NCBI RefSeq assembly: GCF_018139545.1
Contig: NZ_JAGSPJ010000002.1
Location: 248,001-312,000 of the forward strand
From: Affinundibacterium fentianense
Lineage (GTDB): Bacteria; Pseudomonadota; Gammaproteobacteria; Burkholderiales; Burkholderiaceae_D
Reading direction: 5' to 3'
DNA length: 64,000 bases
The notes below the pieces were generated by a model, which saw only the letters and a list, made by a program, of their open reading frames with translations, searched no databases and was not told the origin of the DNA. Numbering within the stretch: the first letter of the stretch is position 1; each line of letters starts with the position of its first letter. Below, one piece after another: positions 28,155 to 36,936 of the stretch. The position numbers and the translations under genes were made by a program.

Positions 28155-29348
28155 TTATTGGTTCAAACAAGTCAGCCATGTTTCTACTTTTGGTCGAATC
28201 GCTCTTTCCACTGCAACGCCTTTTGTGAAACTACCTAACTCGCCTTGACGTGCCAAAATGCCGATATAAGATTTATTTCTATCCCAAAATGGATAGGCAC
28301 CATATGCACCAGGACTTGAAATGCGGCTAGCAGGAGCACAACTAAAACTCGAATTCTGGCATTCATGCCACATTCCCAATCCGTAATGCCAGACTTCACC
28401 CAATGCCGTTGCAGGAGAGTAAGTGAGTTTTGTGCTTGCTGTGCGATCGACCAGCAACTGTGCCATCGAATTGGAATTTAATAATTTTCCTTTTTTTAGA
28501 GCGACCAAGAATTCAAGATATTCTTCACCGGTCCAATGCATTCCGCCTGCCAATCTCGGATTACTGCTCGAGGGTAAATCATAACTAGCTGTCTTGAAGA
28601 GACCCGTCTGTTGTTGAAATTCCTTGAACAATTCCTGCCAAGAATTCACGCCACGCGCTTTAACAGCCATTAATCCAGCAACTTGCAAATGCGTACTCGC
28701 GTAATAAAATTCCGTGCCAGGGATAAGCGTATTATTCGCATTCACGACAGCGATATTATTCACGCAAGATTCGAAGTTTGAGAAACCAGCATTCAAACAC
28801 AATGGCTCTTCTGTCAGCCCTGAGGTGAAGCTAAGTAGATTTGCCAAGCTCATCGTACTGAGTGGTACCGTACTTGGAATGGGCCAATTCGCAATCTTAT
28901 CTTGTGGTTTATCCTCTAATTTCAAATACCCCTGTTCGACCAGTCTTAGAATAATCAGTGCGCTCACCATCTTGGAAGTGGATGCGGACTCATAGGGGGT
29001 GCGCATCGTCGATGCACCGCGTTGGAACCAATAACGCCGCCCATCTTCTCGCTCTATGCCGAATGAAAAATCGGTATCCGTCTGTAGCTGCGCCAACTGG
29101 GTATTCATTTCTGATTCTAGTTTCGAAACTGAACAAGTGTCTGTTCCTGTGTTGGAATTGGATGTGGAGCCGCCAGACGAAGCAGATCCAGACGTCGCAT
29201 TGGCACCCGAAACGGGGCTTACTGAGCCACCTGCACCACCGCAGGCGGTGGCAAGAAAACTCAATATGAGCATGCCACAACGAGACAACCAAGTCTTTTT
29301 TTTGTTTCTTACTTTATTACTTGTTACAGGTTCAAAATTGCGATTCAT
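28155..29348 (-). CDS. Beta-lactamase-fold serine hydrolase, lipoprotein candidate
   Basis: 397 residues from ATG 29348 (MNRNFEPVTSNK), chosen because GAGG lies 8 bases upstream; the open frame reaches back to 29543 but earlier starts have no ribosome site. A hydrophobic segment MLILSFLATACGG resembles a lipobox, giving an outer- or inner-membrane lipoprotein. It is followed by a Ser/Gly/Thr-rich linker of about 40 residues. The catalytic domain is class C/EstB-like: the Ser-x-x-Lys box is in SASTSKMVS, the Tyr of the YxN-like motif is in FYYASTHLQV and SFTSGLTEEP is also conserved. It could be a D,D-peptidase-like enzyme or esterase. Resistance to beta-lactams cannot be claimed. Confidence 0.85.
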   Translation of the reverse strand: MNRNFEPVTSNKVRNKKKTWLSRCGMLILSFLATACGGAGGSVSPVSGANATSGSASSGGSTSNSNTGTDTCSVSKLESEMNTQLAQLQTDTDFSFGIEREDGRRYWFQRGASTMRTPYESASTSKMVSALIILRLVEQGYLKLEDKPQDKIANWPIPSTVPLSTMSLANLLSFTSGLTEEPLCLNAGFSNFESCVNNIAVVNANNTLIPGTEFYYASTHLQVAGLMAVKARGVNSWQELFKEFQQQTGLFKTASYDLPSSSNPRLAGGMHWTGEEYLEFLVALKKGKLLNSNSMAQLLVDRTASTKLTYSPATALGEVWHYGLGMWHECQNSSFSCAPASRISSPGAYGAYPFWDRNKSYIGILARQGELGSFTKGVAVERAIRPKVETWLTCLNQ

Positions 29349-29627
29349 GGGCTGCGCCTCGGTAGCATTCATTGGGATTGATGTAAACAAGAATAGGCGA
29401 ACTAGACTCTGATTTATCCTGCTTTTACAAACAATTACAGCCGATAAACATTCCTTACGTTTAGTTGGAATTACATACAATGAAGGCGAAATAGTGAGCC
29501 TTCCCTGTGGTTTCTTTATAACAAGCAATACAAACTGATGCAATCAGGTATAGAAAGCTCTAGAATCTGAGCAACAGGTCTAAGCGATCCCACAGCGATT
29601 TATTGTTTGCTCAAAACAGGAACTTCT

Positions 29628-31457
29628 ATGTCTATCAAAAAAGTCGTACAACTCAGTAGCCTTACTTTCGCACTCGTCTCAGGAGCGATAATCTTCGCAC
29701 CAGATGTCTATGCTACCCAAACTCGAGCGACGCAAGACAACGCATCCCAAGCCAAAAAAAAGCTTGATCAGCTTGCTGAAGCGTTTTACGAATCCAGAAC
29801 ACAATTCGACCCTTTGCTATTTGCGACCATCAATGGAGACAATCGTTATGACAATCAATTGGGTATTAGCATCAATCCGCAGCAACGTGCCCGCCAATTC
29901 GCACTTATGCACAAGATGCAAGCGCAAATCAAAACCATCAAGCGCGATCAACTTGGTGAAAAAGATCAATTAAATTATGACCTTTTAGCCTACGAAATCG
30001 ATAGTGCATTACATTTCGAACATTTCCCCGAGCACTTGCTACCGTTAAATCAAATGGACAATGTACCAAGTACACTTGCAAATTTTGCGAGTGGTGACGG
30101 CTCGCAAGCACTCACCACGGTGCCACAGTACTACGCCTATTTAGCGCGACTCAATAAACTCAATCTTTGGATCGACCAAGCGATCAAAAACATGCGCGAA
30201 GGAATACGCCTAGGTATCGTTCAACCAAAAGCAATTACTTTAGCCATGTTGCCGCAGTTTAAAACCTTGCCGAATGCAAATCCAGAGGCGAGCATTTTTT
30301 ATACACCGATCAAGAATCTACCCGCAAGTTTTTCCGCTGCCGACAAACAGAAACTCAGCCAACTGTATATACAAGTTATCAGCGCCAAGTTAACCCCTTC
30401 ACTCCAAAGGCTTGTGCATTTCCTCGAAACAGACTATCTCAAAGCTGGTCGGGAAACGAGCGGTTATGGCGCATTGCCAAATGGCGCCGCTTGGTATCAA
30501 ATGCGAATCAAAGACCATACGACGACCGATCTCACACCGGACCAAATCCACAATCTCGGTTTGCAAGAAGTCGCCCGCATCCAAGAAAAATGGGCAGAGC
30601 TAGGTCCCAAATTAGGTTATACAGGACCAGCAATTGATTTACCGCAATGGGTCAGTACCCAAGAAAAGTTCAAATCATTTAATTCCGACACAGAAATTCT
30701 CGATGCCTATCGCGAGATTGACAAAAAAGTACAAGCGAAGTTGCCAAGCTTGTTTAGTTTGCTACCAAAAGGAAAATTGGAATTGCAGCTTGAACCGGAA
30801 TTAAGTCGCGCCACTGCATCTGACCACTACACCCCTCCTTCCGCAGATGGCTCTCATCCCGGTGTATTTTGGCCAGTAGTCAATGACCCCAAAAAATATA
30901 GTCGTATCGGCATGGTGACTTTATTTCTGCATGAGGGACAACCTGGGCACCATTTGCATGCAGCATTGCTGAAAGAAATTAAGCTTCCCAAATACCGCAA
31001 ATTTAATACAGAAAATCTGAACAGTGCGGCTTTTACCGAGGGCTGGGCACTTTATTCCGAAACTCTTGGGCATGAACTAGGTTTCTACGACAATCCCGAA
31101 TCCTATTTTGGCCATCTCAATGATGAGTTGATGCGCGCGGTCAGACTTGTGGTTGATACTGGGCTCCACGCTAAAACTTGGACACGGGAGGAAGCCATTC
31201 AATACATGCAAAAAAATCTGGGCTACAACGAAGCGCACGCAAAGAATCAAATTGAACGCTATATGGTTTTACCAGGGCAAGCACTAAGTTATAAGATTGG
31301 CGCTCGTAAGATATTAGAATTACGCGCCCGCGCTGAGAAAGCTTTGGGTTCTCAATTCAGCCTAGCAAAATTCCATGAGATTGTAATAGGTGATGGGACA
31401 TTACCGATGCCAATCTTAGAATCACAAGTCGACAAATGGATCGCCAAAGGCAAATAA
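29628..31457 (+). CDS. DUF885-family exported peptidase-like protein
   Basis: 609 residues from ATG 29628 (MSIKKVVQLSSLTFALVSGA), supported by CAGGAA upstream; a TTG seven codons earlier is unlikely. The signal peptide ends in ...DVYA. The DUF885 hallmark LFLHEGQPGHHLHAAL at about residue 440 is a zinc HExxH-like variant (HEG-x-PGH), and a downstream acidic site AFTEGWALYSETLGHELGF supplies further ligands. Members are predicted metallopeptidases acting in the periplasm. Divergent from the beta-lactamase-fold gene. The substrate is unknown. Confidence 0.88.
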   Translation: MSIKKVVQLSSLTFALVSGAIIFAPDVYATQTRATQDNASQAKKKLDQLAEAFYESRTQFDPLLFATINGDNRYDNQLGISINPQQRARQFALMHKMQAQIKTIKRDQLGEKDQLNYDLLAYEIDSALHFEHFPEHLLPLNQMDNVPSTLANFASGDGSQALTTVPQYYAYLARLNKLNLWIDQAIKNMREGIRLGIVQPKAITLAMLPQFKTLPNANPEASIFYTPIKNLPASFSAADKQKLSQLYIQVISAKLTPSLQRLVHFLETDYLKAGRETSGYGALPNGAAWYQMRIKDHTTTDLTPDQIHNLGLQEVARIQEKWAELGPKLGYTGPAIDLPQWVSTQEKFKSFNSDTEILDAYREIDKKVQAKLPSLFSLLPKGKLELQLEPELSRATASDHYTPPSADGSHPGVFWPVVNDPKKYSRIGMVTLFLHEGQPGHHLHAALLKEIKLPKYRKFNTENLNSAAFTEGWALYSETLGHELGFYDNPESYFGHLNDELMRAVRLVVDTGLHAKTWTREEAIQYMQKNLGYNEAHAKNQIERYMVLPGQALSYKIGARKILELRARAEKALGSQFSLAKFHEIVIGDGTLPMPILESQVDKWIAKGK

Positions 31458-31470
31458 ACAAGCGATGCAA

Positions 31471-31509
31471 AACGACGGAGTAAAGTTTTCCCGACTTTGG
31501 CTCCGTCGT
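31471..31509. other. Long hairpin after the DUF885 gene
   Basis: CGACGGAG and CTCCGTCG arms with a partly paired inner AAAGT/ACTTT enclose a loop of about 7 bases. There is no T-run after it, so it may be a transcript-end stabiliser rather than a full terminator. Confidence 0.5.
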
Positions 31510-31659
31510 AAATAGCAACCTCCGCAAGCATATTTTTCTCGCTCAGATTGACACGGTAAGTTGCAGTCGACTCTGTTAAAAGAGGAATCTGAGTCAAAAG
31601 CGTTGCATGCGCTGTCGAGTTGGTTGTCGTGGCATAACAGCGAAGAATAGGGTCCGAAA

Positions 31660-32409
31660 ATGTTGCGAATTCTCAGCTTCTTTATGATCTTCTGTACGAT
31701 GATCGACTTTGTAAAATCAGAGGAGCTGAAAGTCGCGTTTGCTGGTGATCGCCCACCATACTGTTTTCAAAAAGATGGACTGATTCAAGGTATTGAAATT
31801 GACCTACTACGCGCCGCGATGGCGCAGTTTGGACACACGATTAAAATCGTCATCGTCCCCAAGGTACGCCTGCAAAAGGCACTAGAAGAACGTGAAGTTG
31901 ATGCTGCAGCAACAGTACAAAATAACCAAAATAACGGCTTTTACTTTTCCAATACGTATCTCGAATTTCAAAATGTCGCCATCAGTCGCGTTCGCGATAA
32001 GGTGATCATCCGAACCATTGCAGATTTAAACAACTATCCATTTGTGACATGGCAAGAAGCTTGGAAGAATCTCGGAGCAGAATTTGCCACGAACTATCAG
32101 CCGGATAAGAACGGTCGTCATCCTTCCAACTATTTCGAAGCGAATAGCCAATTAAGCCAAAACAAGATGTTTTGGGCAGGACGTGTTCGCGTCATCATTA
32201 TCGACAAAACTATTTTTGAACACCATCGTCGCCTACTCGGAACAGATTTTGACACCAGCATTCCCATTGTCATTCATCCGATTTTTAAAGAGAAAACACG
32301 CTACTCCGTCGCGTTCCGTGAGCGTACATATCGAAATCAATTTGATGAAGGAATGAAAAACTTAAAGGGAAATCTTACTTATCAAAAAATAATTGAGGCA
32401 TACAAATAA
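31660..32409 (+). CDS. Periplasmic solute-binding protein (SBP family 3)
   Basis: 249 residues with a short signal peptide (MLRILSFFMIFCTMIDFVKS). It has the family-3 core ELKVAFAGDRPPYCFQKDGL, IQGIEIDLLRAAMAQFG, VRLQKALEEREVDAAATVQN and, near the end, YSVAFRERTYRNQFDEGM. It binds a small polar ligand such as an amino acid. No transporter permease or ATPase is nearby, so it may be an orphan binding protein or sensor. Expressed alone, as far as the context shows. Confidence 0.85.
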   Translation: MLRILSFFMIFCTMIDFVKSEELKVAFAGDRPPYCFQKDGLIQGIEIDLLRAAMAQFGHTIKIVIVPKVRLQKALEEREVDAAATVQNNQNNGFYFSNTYLEFQNVAISRVRDKVIIRTIADLNNYPFVTWQEAWKNLGAEFATNYQPDKNGRHPSNYFEANSQLSQNKMFWAGRVRVIIIDKTIFEHHRRLLGTDFDTSIPIVIHPIFKEKTRYSVAFRERTYRNQFDEGMKNLKGNLTYQKIIEAYK

Positions 32410-32697
32410 TCGCAGCTTGCCACTCAAAGATCGCAAAGTAACGTCGACCATGTTATCTAACTGATCAATACTCTATCAATTGATCTAGGCTCATTTGTTT
32501 TCAATAAACCCTTATCAAATCACTCACGCCTCATCCAAATAGGATAATCAAGTTGAAAGAGAATCGCATTTCAACCTGCCAAACCTGCCGTTTATCCCAA
32601 ACTGTTTGCTTTATATTGATCCGACTTGCACACTACACAGGTCTCAATTGGTCGCTGCACACAAGTGCTCGTCCACATTGTTTCAACCTCCCTTTTT
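32410..32697. other. Intergenic stretch ending in a strong terminator
   Basis: No open frame looks real. The binding-protein gene ends 290 bp before the terminator, so this stretch is either a long 3' region or a separate small RNA. I cannot pick a promoter with confidence. Confidence 0.4.
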
Positions 32698-32731
32698 CGT
32701 CATCTCAACACGTTTGAGATGACGTTTTTTT
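32698..32731 (+). terminator. Strong rho-independent terminator
   Basis: An 11-bp perfect stem (CGTCATCTCAA / TTGAGATGACG) with a 5-nt loop, followed by seven T on the plus strand. On the minus strand no T-run follows, so it acts on plus-strand transcripts. Confidence 0.92.
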
Positions 32732-32757
32732 CTTTTCGGGAGGCAAACATAACACTA

Positions 32758-33774
32758 CTAACGCTTTTGACGCAAAAAGCGCACCAACATATCACCGAAA
32801 TCGGCAATATTTTTCGTTGAAATAATATCCATTGTATCTTTGGGCGTGTGCCACTCTGACAAATTAGTCCAGTCGATGACATGCACAATTGGCAGACCTA
32901 ATTGTGCGAACGGTAAATGATCATCTTCGATAGCGATATTCGCAGCGTAGATTTTCGTCGTGGTTTTTTGCCCCAATAATTTTTGTGACAATTGTGGATG
33001 CGAACCTGTTGTGATGAACAGATTTTGATTCTTATGGCCGATCATATCGAGAATGATGACTGCCTTAACTGGAATGTTCTGGTACACGATCCCCTCAAAA
33101 CTCTTTGACAAGCTTGCGGCAAATGCCCTCGAACCATGAATATTGTCTTGAATTCCCAAAAGCTTTTCGCCATCACTCCACTCAGGCAATGTCGCTTCTT
33201 CTCCGTCAAAGAACGCCAATGCAATCGTGCAATCCAAAAATCGTCCTGTCTCCTGCGTCATTTTCTTTTCTTGTTGACGAATTTGCCCTATCACTCTTGC
33301 CAATTCTTGCATTGCGACTGTCGAGGATCCACCATCATTGGCACCGACAAACTTAAAATCCTTATAAATTTTTGTATCATAATGGCCTCCTATGACGAGC
33401 AAACAACGTTCGTTGCCTTTCGAGAGAGCAATGATGTTTTCCCCTTCTACTTCTTTAATCGGTGAGCCTGACTTATCTTTACCGCCAAGTTTTTCATGCG
33501 ATAAATTAGGGATTTTTGTTTTAAATTTTTGCGATTGCACTACCCAACCCTGCTTCGCTAAATCGACTTTGACTTCTTGGGCAAACTTTTTCTGCTCTGC
33601 ACTCGCCATCGGATGTGGTGCACGTGTGAAGCGCTTCATCGCCGCATCAAGATTGTCCGTATTAAATTCAAGACCGTTTTTCGCGCTAGGATTCGGCGCA
33701 GCATAGAGCAATCCCGAAGCAATAGGACTGAGCACAGAACACACTGCAAACCATAGAGGAATTAAAGCCTTCAT
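32758..33774 (-). CDS. M28-fold glutaminyl-peptide cyclotransferase-like enzyme
   Basis: A 338-residue secreted enzyme with a signal peptide ending ...LLYA. It has the zinc-aminopeptidase core: GGHYDTK, GANDGGSS (bridging Asp), FFDGEEA (catalytic Glu), IEDDH and WHTPKDT. Several blocks match animal-type glutaminyl cyclases more closely than ordinary M28 aminopeptidases: the FFDGEEA-x-x-x-EW stretch, HGSR after it, DMIG, and VEDDH-IPF-like IEDDHLPFAQLGLPIVHVI. Such enzymes convert N-terminal Gln to pyroglutamate. An aminopeptidase role is the alternative. The gene stands alone, with its own short upstream region. Confidence 0.82.
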   Translation of the reverse strand: MKALIPLWFAVCSVLSPIASGLLYAAPNPSAKNGLEFNTDNLDAAMKRFTRAPHPMASAEQKKFAQEVKVDLAKQGWVVQSQKFKTKIPNLSHEKLGGKDKSGSPIKEVEGENIIALSKGNERCLLVIGGHYDTKIYKDFKFVGANDGGSSTVAMQELARVIGQIRQQEKKMTQETGRFLDCTIALAFFDGEEATLPEWSDGEKLLGIQDNIHGSRAFAASLSKSFEGIVYQNIPVKAVIILDMIGHKNQNLFITTGSHPQLSQKLLGQKTTTKIYAANIAIEDDHLPFAQLGLPIVHVIDWTNLSEWHTPKDTMDIISTKNIADFGDMLVRFLRQKR

Positions 33775-33872
33775 TGCGTCTACTCCCGAATTAAATTAAA
33801 TGTTGTCCAAAGGCGTCTAAGGACACCGATTGTCATTAAAAATTTGAAATATTGAGGTACCTAGCGAATGAA

Positions 33873-35633
33873 TCACGTCGTGAACTGTAATCGGTATAAA
33901 TTTGCATAGGCCGCATCTTTTGCAAGTAGTTCTGCGTGACTTCCTACTTCAACAATCTTTCCATCGACTAAGACCACAATTCGGTCTGCACGTTCAATTG
34001 TTGACAAACGATGTGCAATGACCAAGGTCGTGCGACCTTGCATCAATTCATCTAAGGCCGCTTGTACAGCGCGTTCTGACTCACTATCGAGTGCGGAAGT
34101 AGCTTCGTCCAAAATCAAGATGGGCGCATCTTTATAAATCGCTCGCGCGATCGCGAGACGCTGACGCTGCCCCCCCGACAAGCGCATCCCATTATCGCCA
34201 ATCATCGTATGCAGCCCTTCCGGCATTTCATTCACTACGTCTTGCAAATGCGCCGCGCTGATTGCATTTGCGATGCGCTCCGCATTCGGCGCGTTATCAC
34301 CATAGGCAATATTCGCGGCCAAAGTATCATCAAATAAAACGACGTTCTGACTGACCATCGCAATCTGTTCTCGCAAACTTTTAAGTGAAATCTCTTCAAT
34401 TGCGACGCCATCTAGCAAAAGTGCACCGCTATCAGCTTCATAGAATCGCGGTACGAGATTGACTAATGACGTCTTACCACCACCCGACATACCAACCAAT
34501 GCTATCGTCTCGCCAGCCTGCACCTGCAAATTAATATTCTGTAGCGCGGCTTGGTCTTGCCCCGGATAACGAAAAATAAGATTTTTAAATTCGAGCTGTC
34601 CTTTAGCCCGCCCTTCGATTTTTTGACCAGCTTCTGTCTCAGGAATGGTGTCAACCATGCTGTACACAGATTCAGCCGCGGCCATCCCGCGTTGCAGAGG
34701 ACCATTCAAATCCGCCAGACGTTTAAGCGGTGTCAATAACATCATCATCGCGGTAATGAAGGTGACAAAATCACCGACAGTGGTTGCGTCCTGGCGTGCT
34801 TGTGCTAACGCTAACATGATCACGATAGCCACTGCCACTGAAGCCAAAATTTGTGTCAACGGTGTCGTAAATGAGACCGCTACCGTGCTTTTCATCGAAT
34901 AGCTGCCAAGTTTCTTATTCTTCGCTTCAAAGCGTTCCTGTTCATAACGCTGCCCCCCAAAGATACGTATCACCTGATGGGCTCTCGTTGTTTCCTCAAT
35001 TACCTGTGTTAGTTCACCACTCACTTCTAATGATTGATGATTGAGCCGCCGCAAGCGCTTGCTAACACCACGAACTAGTAAAGTCATTCCCGGAATCAAA
35101 ATGATCGTGACTAGAGTCAATTTCCAATTCAACCAAATGAGATATCCCATCAACACCGCGACCGTCAAAGAATCTCGAAACAAAGTCGTGATGGATACCT
35201 TGACCATTTCGACAATTTGCTGCGCTTCAAACATAATCGTATTAATAATGCGCCCACTCGACTCCGTATGATAAAACCCAACCGGAACATGCAATAATTT
35301 ATCAAATACTTTTGCCCGCAATTCATTCAATAAATTGACCGATATACGACCCATCAAATAACTGGTCGTGAAAGTACAAACACCGCGAACAACAAAAATT
35401 CCAATCAACGCCGCCGGCACATACCAAAGTGGGAAATCGATGACCTCTGTTGCGGGACCGTTCGCCGAACTCTTACCAAAACCATGGTCAAGTAGTTTGC
35501 CTAAACCCCATGGCAATGCGACCTCGGTCAAAGCCGTGCCACACATAGTCAACACAGTCAAAGTCAAATACGCTCGATACTGCGTAATCGACGCCCACAA
35601 ACGTTTTAAGATCGATTTATTTAATTTAGCCAT
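33873..35633 (-). CDS. msbA: Lipid A export ABC transporter, permease-ATPase
   Basis: A half-transporter of 586 residues from ATG 35633 (MAKLNKSILKRLW), just 10 bp after the stop of the upstream O-antigen ligase gene; the frame is open to 35666 but that would overlap it. Six membrane helices precede the nucleotide-binding domain with Walker A GMSGGGKTS, signature LSGGQRQRLAIARA, Walker B LILDEATSALD and the switch His in IAHRLSTI. It flips lipid A core across the inner membrane. The neighbouring O-antigen ligase supports this over a drug exporter. Confidence 0.92.
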   Translation of the reverse strand: MAKLNKSILKRLWASITQYRAYLTLTVLTMCGTALTEVALPWGLGKLLDHGFGKSSANGPATEVIDFPLWYVPAALIGIFVVRGVCTFTTSYLMGRISVNLLNELRAKVFDKLLHVPVGFYHTESSGRIINTIMFEAQQIVEMVKVSITTLFRDSLTVAVLMGYLIWLNWKLTLVTIILIPGMTLLVRGVSKRLRRLNHQSLEVSGELTQVIEETTRAHQVIRIFGGQRYEQERFEAKNKKLGSYSMKSTVAVSFTTPLTQILASVAVAIVIMLALAQARQDATTVGDFVTFITAMMMLLTPLKRLADLNGPLQRGMAAAESVYSMVDTIPETEAGQKIEGRAKGQLEFKNLIFRYPGQDQAALQNINLQVQAGETIALVGMSGGGKTSLVNLVPRFYEADSGALLLDGVAIEEISLKSLREQIAMVSQNVVLFDDTLAANIAYGDNAPNAERIANAISAAHLQDVVNEMPEGLHTMIGDNGMRLSGGQRQRLAIARAIYKDAPILILDEATSALDSESERAVQAALDELMQGRTTLVIAHRLSTIERADRIVVLVDGKIVEVGSHAELLAKDAAYANLYRLQFTT

Positions 35634-35643
35634 GACTTCTTCA

Positions 35644-36927
35644 TCATCGAATATCCTTGCCGACACCCGCTAATGGAATAGCGAGCAAAATCAACATCGC
35701 GAAAGCAAAAACGCCGTCGCGCAAAATTGCATTAAAACAAGCGGCAAACATCATCCCAATGCTCAGCATGGACAAAAGCATTGCCCGTTGACGATGTTCG
35801 CCATGCATCATTTGACGCGCAATGCGAAGTTGCATCAACCAAATTCCAAGCAATGCAAGCAAACCACCCAAGCCCAATTCAAACCAATACAGTAAATAGT
35901 CGTTATGTGGCGTAGTCATCTTTTCGCTAATTTTTCCTAGCGCTTTTTGTTGATACATAGGAAGCCAATTGCCGATTCCATGTCCTAGCCATGGACTCTC
36001 ACTCACCATTTGCCAAGTATTCAAATAGAGTTCCAAGCGCATGCCGTCTTCGCTTACTTGCTGAGTCTGACCAAAATCACGTACTTGATGTACTGTGCAA
36101 ATTCCACGGTTGATGAGAACTTGGACACCCCGCATTCTATAGACATCCTGCATTTCCTTTGCCAAGCAAGTTACCGGCGCTGGCATTTGTGCGACGCGAG
36201 ATATGAAAAAAATGGCCACCAAAAAAAGTCCGCCGATCGCGAGCAATTGCCACCAGCGGAAACTAAAATTGCGAAAAACCAGCAATCCACTCAATAAAAC
36301 AAACAATAAGCTCGCGGTCCGTGACTTAGTGCACAACACCAGGGCGATCACAACATAAGCGAAACTCAGGAAGCGCAAAAGTTTGAAATTTTGATGCACC
36401 CGCCATTCATGCAACATCCATCCCGCAGCGATCGCCAACAACAAACCCAATAAAATGGATTTATTGCCTTCATACAGAACGTAACTTTTGAACAGCTTGA
36501 TGTCAGGTAGTACACCAAAACTATTCAGATAAAATAAGCTAGCGGCGATCACCGCTCCAATGAAAAAATAGCGAACTGCAGATGCCTGCCAATTGCCACT
36601 CCCGACACTCAGCATTGGAAATAAAAACCAATAAGTTTGATAGTGAAGCCAAGCTGTAGCAAATTCACCGTTTGGATGGGGATGAATCAGACCAATCACT
36701 ATGGAGATGACGCTCAATGCCACAACTGGCCACAACAAAATTGACGACTTGATCCGTGCGAATTTCTCCGACCATTCTCCCGAACAACACCACGCCAATA
36801 GAAAGGTCAACAAGCCAGCGTACATCAATCCAACCTGAAAGAACAAGGTCAGCGGTAAATAACTCAAAATCTGTGCTGGCAAACGCTGCCGCCAGGTTGG
36901 CTCTTGCACATTCGGTATCGGATGCAT
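35644..36927 (-). CDS. O-antigen ligase / Wzy-C family membrane protein
   Basis: 427 residues from ATG 36927 (MHPIPNVQEP); a TTG three codons upstream directly abuts the dnaE stop. About 11-12 transmembrane helices. The large periplasmic loop has the Wzy_C hallmark RLELYLNTWQMVSESPWLGH, GIGNWL and PHNDYLLYWFELGLGGLLAL. It joins O-polysaccharide to lipid A core (WaaL) or polymerises glycans. Its position between dnaE and msbA on one strand suggests the three are cotranscribed. Confidence 0.9.
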   Translation of the reverse strand: MHPIPNVQEPTWRQRLPAQILSYLPLTLFFQVGLMYAGLLTFLLAWCCSGEWSEKFARIKSSILLWPVVALSVISIVIGLIHPHPNGEFATAWLHYQTYWFLFPMLSVGSGNWQASAVRYFFIGAVIAASLFYLNSFGVLPDIKLFKSYVLYEGNKSILLGLLLAIAAGWMLHEWRVHQNFKLLRFLSFAYVVIALVLCTKSRTASLLFVLLSGLLVFRNFSFRWWQLLAIGGLFLVAIFFISRVAQMPAPVTCLAKEMQDVYRMRGVQVLINRGICTVHQVRDFGQTQQVSEDGMRLELYLNTWQMVSESPWLGHGIGNWLPMYQQKALGKISEKMTTPHNDYLLYWFELGLGGLLALLGIWLMQLRIARQMMHGEHRQRAMLLSMLSIGMMFAACFNAILRDGVFAFAMLILLAIPLAGVGKDIR

Positions 36928-36936
36928 ACTAGTCAA

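Noticed and set aside
28155..29348. Beta-lactamase resistance gene
   Set aside because: The fold is shared by many esterases and peptidases; nothing shows antibiotic hydrolysis.
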